Assembly: GCA_030037055.1 (NCBI GenBank)
Contig: JASHRZ010000558.1
Location: 1 to 9,151 of the forward strand
Direction: 5' to 3'
Length of the DNA: 9,151 bases
From: Alphaproteobacteria bacterium
GTDB taxonomy: Bacteria > Pseudomonadota > Alphaproteobacteria > ATCC43930 > CGMCC-115725
In this document: piece after piece, positions 5,833-9,151 of the stretch
Layout: every line of letters begins with the position of its first letter
How positions within the stretch are numbered: position 1 is the stretch's first letter
Position numbers and translations under genes: made by a program
Notes under the pieces: generated by a model
Databases searched by the model: none
Told to the model about the DNA's origin: nothing
Seen by the model: the letters and a program-made list of their open reading frames with translations, nothing else

Positions 5833-6603
5833 TCAAACGGTTTCCGGCCCCTTGACGGCGAAAAGCAGGTAGTTGACGTCGAGATCGCGGCTGAGCGACC
5901 AGCGGTCGCCGATCGGGTTGTAGGTGAGACCGCTGACCTCCTGGACCGCGAGCCCGTGCGGGCGCAAGCCTTGGGCGAGTTCCGAGGGTCGCAGGAATTT
6001 GTCCCAGTGATGCGTCCCGCGCGGTAGCCAGCGCAGTACGTATTCGGCGCCAATGATCGCGAACAGGAATGCCTTGGGCGTGCGGTTGATCGTGGCGGCG
6101 ATCAGGGCGCCGCCGGGCTTCACCAGCCGCGCCGCGGCGGCCAGGAACAGCTCGGGCGCGGCAACATGTTCGACCACCTCCAGCGCCAGCACCGCATCCC
6201 ATTGCTCGCCCGTGGCCGCGAGATCCTCGGCGCTCGCCCGGCGGTAGTCGACCGCGACGCCGCTTTCGGCCGCGTGGCCGCGCGCCACCTCGAGCATCGC
6301 CTCGCCGGCGTCGATGCCGGTGACGGCGAAGCCCAGCCTCGCGAGCGGCTCGCTGACCAGCCCGCCGCCGCAGCCGATATCGAGCAGGCGCAGGCCGGTA
6401 AAGGGCCTGGGCTGGCGGATGTCACGGCCGAACCGCGCCGCCAGTCGGTCGCGAATGAAGCCAAGCCGGACCGGGTTGAGCTTGTGCAACGGGCGGAACT
6501 CGCCCTCGGGTTCCCACCAAGTCTTGGCGATGCGCGCGAAATGCTCGACCTCGGCGCGATCGACCGTGCCGGCGCCGGTATGCTCTGCCGCGGATTTGCC
6601 CAT
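5833..6603 (-). CDS. ubiG: Ubiquinone biosynthesis O-methyltransferase UbiG
   Basis: The 256-residue protein is a class I S-adenosylmethionine-dependent methyltransferase matching UbiG, which performs both O-methylation steps of ubiquinone synthesis at the inner face of the membrane. The N-terminus has the UbiG hallmark EVEHFARIAKTWWEPEGEFRPLHKLNPVR, seen across residues 18-46. SAM motif I is LLDIGCGGG (73-81), the acidic residue after beta-2 is Asp98 (VTGIDAG), and ALEVVEH (140-146) follows. The C-terminal part includes INRTPKAFLFAIIGAEY, THHWDKFLRPSEL and LTYNPIGDRW, also typical of UbiG. Length is close to the usual 240-250. The frame remains open upstream into the antisense of lysC, but homology begins just after the ATG at 6603, which I use. 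It is divergent from lysC across a 118-base intergenic region. Confidence in function is high; the ribosome binding site is weak. Confidence 0.95.
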   Translation of the reverse strand: MGKSAAEHTGAGTVDRAEVEHFARIAKTWWEPEGEFRPLHKLNPVRLGFIRDRLAARFGRDIRQPRPFTGLRLLDIGCGGGLVSEPLARLGFAVTGIDAGEAMLEVARGHAAESGVAVDYRRASAEDLAATGEQWDAVLALEVVEHVAAPELFLAAAARLVKPGGALIAATINRTPKAFLFAIIGAEYVLRWLPRGTHHWDKFLRPSELAQGLRPHGLAVQEVSGLTYNPIGDRWSLSRDLDVNYLLFAVKGPETV

Positions 6604-6721
6604 GCTGTCGCTCGCCGCCCGCCTTGCTTCGCCGCCATCGATAAGAGTATGTATAGCCGCCGTTATTCGGGCAAGTTGCCGACGGCGATCACGGTGCTGG
6701 TTTTTCGGCGGGTTTCTCCCC
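6604..6721. promoter_or_regulatory. Divergent promoter region of ubiG and lysC
   Basis: The 118 bases between the two divergent starts contain an AT-richer core at about 6639-6668. For ubiG (minus strand) TATACA at 6650-6655 is a -10 candidate with a poor CAACTT 17 bases upstream. For lysC (plus strand) TTGCTT (6624-6629) is followed after 18 bases by TATGTA. The candidate elements overlap, so the two promoters may compete. No attenuator or lysine-riboswitch-like structure was recognised in the lysC leader. Confidence 0.35.
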
Positions 6722-7942
6722 ATGGCGCGCATTGTGCAGAAATTCGGCGGCACGTCGGTGGCCGACATCGACCGCATTCGCGCGGTGGCGGCGCGCATCA
6801 AGCGCGAGGTCGATGCCGGCGACGAGGTGGCGGTGGTGGTTTCGGCCATGGCCGGCGTCACCAACCAGCTGGTCGACTGGACGCGCCAGACCTGCAAGCT
6901 GCACGACGCCCGCGAATTCGACACCGTCGTCGCCTCCGGCGAGCAGGTCACGGCGGGGCTGCTGGCGCTCGCCTTGCAGGACCGCGGCGTCAACGCCCGC
7001 TCCTGGCTCGGTTGGCAGGTGCCGATCCGCACGGACGGCATCCACGGCAAGGCGCGCATCCGCGAGATCCCGACCGGCGAGATCATCCGCCGCATGCGCG
7101 AGGGGCAGGTGGCGGTGGTGGCGGGCTTCCAGGGCCTGGGACCCGACAACCGCATCACCACCCTGGGACGCGGCGGCTCCGACACCTCGGCGGTGGCGCT
7201 GGCGGCGGCGCTGCACGCAGATCGTTGCGATATCTTCACCGATGTCGACGGCGTCTATACCACCGATCCGCGCATCGTTGCGAAGGCGAAGAAGCTCGAT
7301 AGAATTACCTACGAGGAGATGCTGGAGCTCGCCTCGCAGGGGGCTAAGGTGCTGCAGACGCGTTCGGTCGAGATGGCGATGAACCATCGCGTGCGGGTGC
7401 AGGTGCTGTCGAGCTTCAACGACGCGCCCGGAACTCTGGTCGTGGACGAGGACGAGATCGTGGAACAGCAAGTGGTGAGCGGCATCGCCTACAGCCGCGA
7501 CGAGGCCAAGGTCACGCTCATCAGGGTGCCCGACCGGCCCGGTGTCGCCGCCGCGATCTTCGGCCCGCTCGCCGAGCACGCGATCAATGTCGACATGATC
7601 GTGCAGAACATCTCCGAGCACGGCGCCTTCACCGACCTCACCTTCACCGTCGGCAAGGCCGATCTCGACCGCACCGTCAAGGTACTCGAAGAAAAGCGAG
7701 CCAGCCTCGGCTTCGCCGTGCTCAAGCCGGACCCCAACGTGGTCAAGATCTCCGTCATCGGCGTCGGCATGCGCAGCCATGTCGGCGTGGCCCAGCAGAT
7801 GTTCAAGACGTTGGCCGAGAAGAACATTAATATCCAGGTGATCTCGACCTCGGAGATCAAGGTTAGCGTGCTCATCGCGGAGGAGTACACCGAACTGGCG
7901 CTGCGCGCGCTGCATACCGCCTACGGCCTCGACGCAAGCTGA
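6722..7942 (+). CDS. lysC: Aspartate kinase (aspartokinase) LysC
   Basis: This 406-residue enzyme phosphorylates L-aspartate with ATP, the first committed step to lysine, threonine, methionine and diaminopimelate. The amino-acid kinase domain starts with KFGGTSV (7-13), then contains SGEQVTAGLLA (72-82), GRGGSDTSA (149-157) and FTDVDGVYTTDPR (172-184). Two C-terminal ACT domains follow (about 262-335 and 342-406), with VDMIVQNIS at 290-298 and ISTSEIKVSVLI at 374-385, the regions that bind lysine and/or threonine for feedback inhibition. Length and layout match the monofunctional kinase with tandem ACT domains, not the fused kinase/homoserine dehydrogenase. The ATG at 6722 is chosen because the family N-terminus begins there, although the open frame extends much further upstream. 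No strong ribosome binding site is visible. It heads a tight unit with the next two genes, the second starting five bases after its stop. Confidence 0.97.
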   Translation: MARIVQKFGGTSVADIDRIRAVAARIKREVDAGDEVAVVVSAMAGVTNQLVDWTRQTCKLHDAREFDTVVASGEQVTAGLLALALQDRGVNARSWLGWQVPIRTDGIHGKARIREIPTGEIIRRMREGQVAVVAGFQGLGPDNRITTLGRGGSDTSAVALAAALHADRCDIFTDVDGVYTTDPRIVAKAKKLDRITYEEMLELASQGAKVLQTRSVEMAMNHRVRVQVLSSFNDAPGTLVVDEDEIVEQQVVSGIAYSRDEAKVTLIRVPDRPGVAAAIFGPLAEHAINVDMIVQNISEHGAFTDLTFTVGKADLDRTVKVLEEKRASLGFAVLKPDPNVVKISVIGVGMRSHVGVAQQMFKTLAEKNINIQVISTSEIKVSVLIAEEYTELALRALHTAYGLDAS

Positions 7943-7947
7943 CCAAG

Positions 7948-9093
7948 ATGATCTCCGACGCGGATCGCCGCATCGCTCCCGGGTCGGGCTCGGACGGCGC
8001 CGGCGCACATGACGCCGCCGCACGGTTGCGCGCGCGCCGCCGGCTTGATCGGCTGTGGCGGCGTGGCGCCGAGTTCCTCGGGTCGGACCTCGCCATCATG
8101 GGCGGCGCCATGACATGGGTGTCCGAGCGCGGCCTGGTCGCCGCTATCTCCAACGGCGGCGGCTTCGGCGTGATCGCCTGCGGCTCGATGAACCCGGCGC
8201 AGCTCGACGCCGAAATCGTCGCCACGCTCGCGCTTACCGATCGGCCGTTCGGCGTTAACCTCATCACCCTCCACCCGCAGCTGCTCGAGCTCATCGACGT
8301 CTGCGCCGCGCGCCGCGTCGGCCATATCGTGCTCGCCGGCGCGCTGCCGACCGCCGCCGCGGTGGCGCGTATCAAGGGCTCGCGCGCCAAGCTGCTATGC
8401 TTCGCGCCGGCGCTGGTCATCGCTAAGCGGCTGGTGCGCATGGGCGCCGACGCCATTGTCATCGAGGGCATGGAAGCCGGCGGCCATATCGGCCCGGTCG
8501 CCACCAGTGTGTTGGCGCAAGAGATCCTGCCGCATATCCGCGAGGTGCCGGTCTTCGTCGCCGGCGGCATCGGCCGTGGCGAGGCGATCGCCTCCTATCT
8601 CGAGATGGGCGCCGGCGGCGTGCAGCTCGGGACGCGCTTCGTCTGCGCTCATGAATCGATCGCCCATCCGCGCTTCAAGCAGGCCTTCCTGCGCGCCGGC
8701 GCGCGCGACGCGGTGCCCTCGGTGCAGCTCGACCCGCGCTTCCCGGTGATCCCCGTGCGCGCGCTGGCCAATGACGGCACGCGGAAATTCCAGGAGTTGC
8801 AACGCGAGGTGATCGACCGCTACAGCCGCGGCGAACTCTCGCAGAAGGATGCCCAGCTCGAAATCGAGCATTTCTGGGCCGGCGCGCTGCGCCGCGCGGT
8901 CATCGACGGCGATGTCGAGACCGGCTCGATGATGGCCGGACAGAGTGTCGGCATGGTAACGCGCGAGCAGTCGACCCGCGAGATCCTCGACGAGCTGGTC
9001 GAGCAAGCGGTGAGCGCGCTCGCCGCGCGCGAGGCCGAAGACGATGACGACGGTCGTGCCGACCGGGACGGGCGGTCGCGGGCAGGGGCGTGA
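7948..9093 (+). CDS. Nitronate monooxygenase-like FMN oxidoreductase
   Basis: The 381-residue protein belongs to the nitronate monooxygenase / 2-nitropropane dioxygenase family, FMN-dependent TIM-barrel enzymes that oxidise alkyl nitronates. The N-terminal phosphate-loop region MGGAMTWVSERGLVAAISN occupies residues 51-69. The family signature EGMEAGGHIGP (173-183) contains the probable catalytic His180. FMN phosphate-binding segments are VAGGIGRGEAI (204-214) and GGVQLGTRF (223-231). A C-terminal region with HFWAGALRRAVIDGDVETGS (308-327) is typical of the bacterial subgroup; the last ~20 residues are a charged tail. Related proteins also include enoyl-ACP reductase FabK, so the substrate is not proven. 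About 30 low-complexity residues precede the conserved start; no alternative ATG was found, so 7948 is used, five bases after the lysC stop. It overlaps the next start in TGATG, implying translational coupling and co-expression with lysC and ptsP. Confidence 0.9.
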   Translation: MISDADRRIAPGSGSDGAGAHDAAARLRARRRLDRLWRRGAEFLGSDLAIMGGAMTWVSERGLVAAISNGGGFGVIACGSMNPAQLDAEIVATLALTDRPFGVNLITLHPQLLELIDVCAARRVGHIVLAGALPTAAAVARIKGSRAKLLCFAPALVIAKRLVRMGADAIVIEGMEAGGHIGPVATSVLAQEILPHIREVPVFVAGGIGRGEAIASYLEMGAGGVQLGTRFVCAHESIAHPRFKQAFLRAGARDAVPSVQLDPRFPVIPVRALANDGTRKFQELQREVIDRYSRGELSQKDAQLEIEHFWAGALRRAVIDGDVETGSMMAGQSVGMVTREQSTREILDELVEQAVSALAAREAEDDDDGRADRDGRSRAGA

Positions 9094-9151
9094 TGGAAGC
9101 GGCCACCGGCTCTCGCCGCCTGTTGCGCCGGTTGCGGGACGTGATGGCCGG
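9093..9151 (+). CDS. ptsP: Probable ptsP (enzyme I of the nitrogen PTS), 5' end only
   Basis: The ATG at 9093 shares its A with the TGA ending the previous gene (TGATG). The 19 visible codons read MEAATGSRRLLRRLRDVMA before the window ends. Alphaproteobacterial PtsP proteins usually begin with a similar LLRRLR-VMA segment just ahead of their GAF domain, and ptsP commonly follows lysC in this class. PtsP takes phosphate from phosphoenolpyruvate and passes it to NPr and EIIA-Ntr, controlling nitrogen and potassium responses. Neither the GAF nor the PEP-utilising domain is in view, so the call depends on the short N-terminus and gene order. Confidence 0.65.
   Translation, partial: MEAATGSRRLLRRLRDVMA

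Noticed and set aside
6604..6721. Lysine riboswitch or leader-peptide attenuator upstream of lysC
   Set aside because: The leader is too short for a lysine riboswitch and contains no Lys- or Thr-rich small frame.
6604..7239. N-terminal extension of the ubiG frame to 468 codons
   Set aside because: The extra part is the antisense of lysC and the intergenic region, is Ser/Arg/Ala-rich, and UbiG similarity starts right after the ATG at 6603.
6689..8023. 444-codon minus-strand frame opposite lysC
   Set aside because: Shadow of lysC; rich in His, Asp, Arg and Gly with no family features.

Overview
The window is about two-thirds G+C and looks like chromosomal DNA of an alphaproteobacterium, probably in or near the Rhodospirillales or Rhizobiales. 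The best lineage marker is a GcrA-family cell-cycle regulator on the minus strand, a family largely confined to Alphaproteobacteria. A two-domain cold-shock protein, ubiG, a lysC of about 406 residues and the start of a ptsP-like gene support the same assignment. No rRNA, tRNA or CRISPR array was seen.

Layout. (1) 39-1853 (+): an IS4-type transposase whose left flank lies outside the window. (2) 2066-4110 (+): a two-gene unit of a MoxR-family AAA+ ATPase (CoxD-like) and a CoxE-like von Willebrand A protein. The second gene carries an apparent one-base frameshift near 3958, so its conserved last ~50 residues lie in another frame. (3) 4111-4508: no recognisable gene, but a long GC-rich hairpin at 4172-4209. 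(4) Three minus-strand genes: a short GcrA-like regulator (4509-4850), a dual cold-shock-domain protein (5152-5688) and ubiG (5833-6603). A 301-bp gap separates gcrA from the cold-shock gene and may hold the tail of a decayed plus-strand gene. (5) A divergent intergenic region (6604-6721), then a tight plus-strand operon: lysC (6722-7942), a nitronate monooxygenase-like gene five bases later (7948-9093), and the first 19 codons of a probable ptsP (9093 to the window end), overlapping by one base.

The genes are mostly housekeeping: aspartate-family amino acid synthesis (lysC), ubiquinone methylation (ubiG), RNA chaperoning (cold-shock protein), cell-cycle transcription (gcrA) and nitrogen-related phosphotransfer (ptsP). 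The accessory portion is the transposase and the ATPase/VWA pair beside it. No clearly new defence or mobile system was found. The observations most worth checking are the coxE frameshift, the 4172-4209 hairpin, the palindrome in the cold-shock promoter and the nitronate monooxygenase-like gene inserted between lysC and ptsP.
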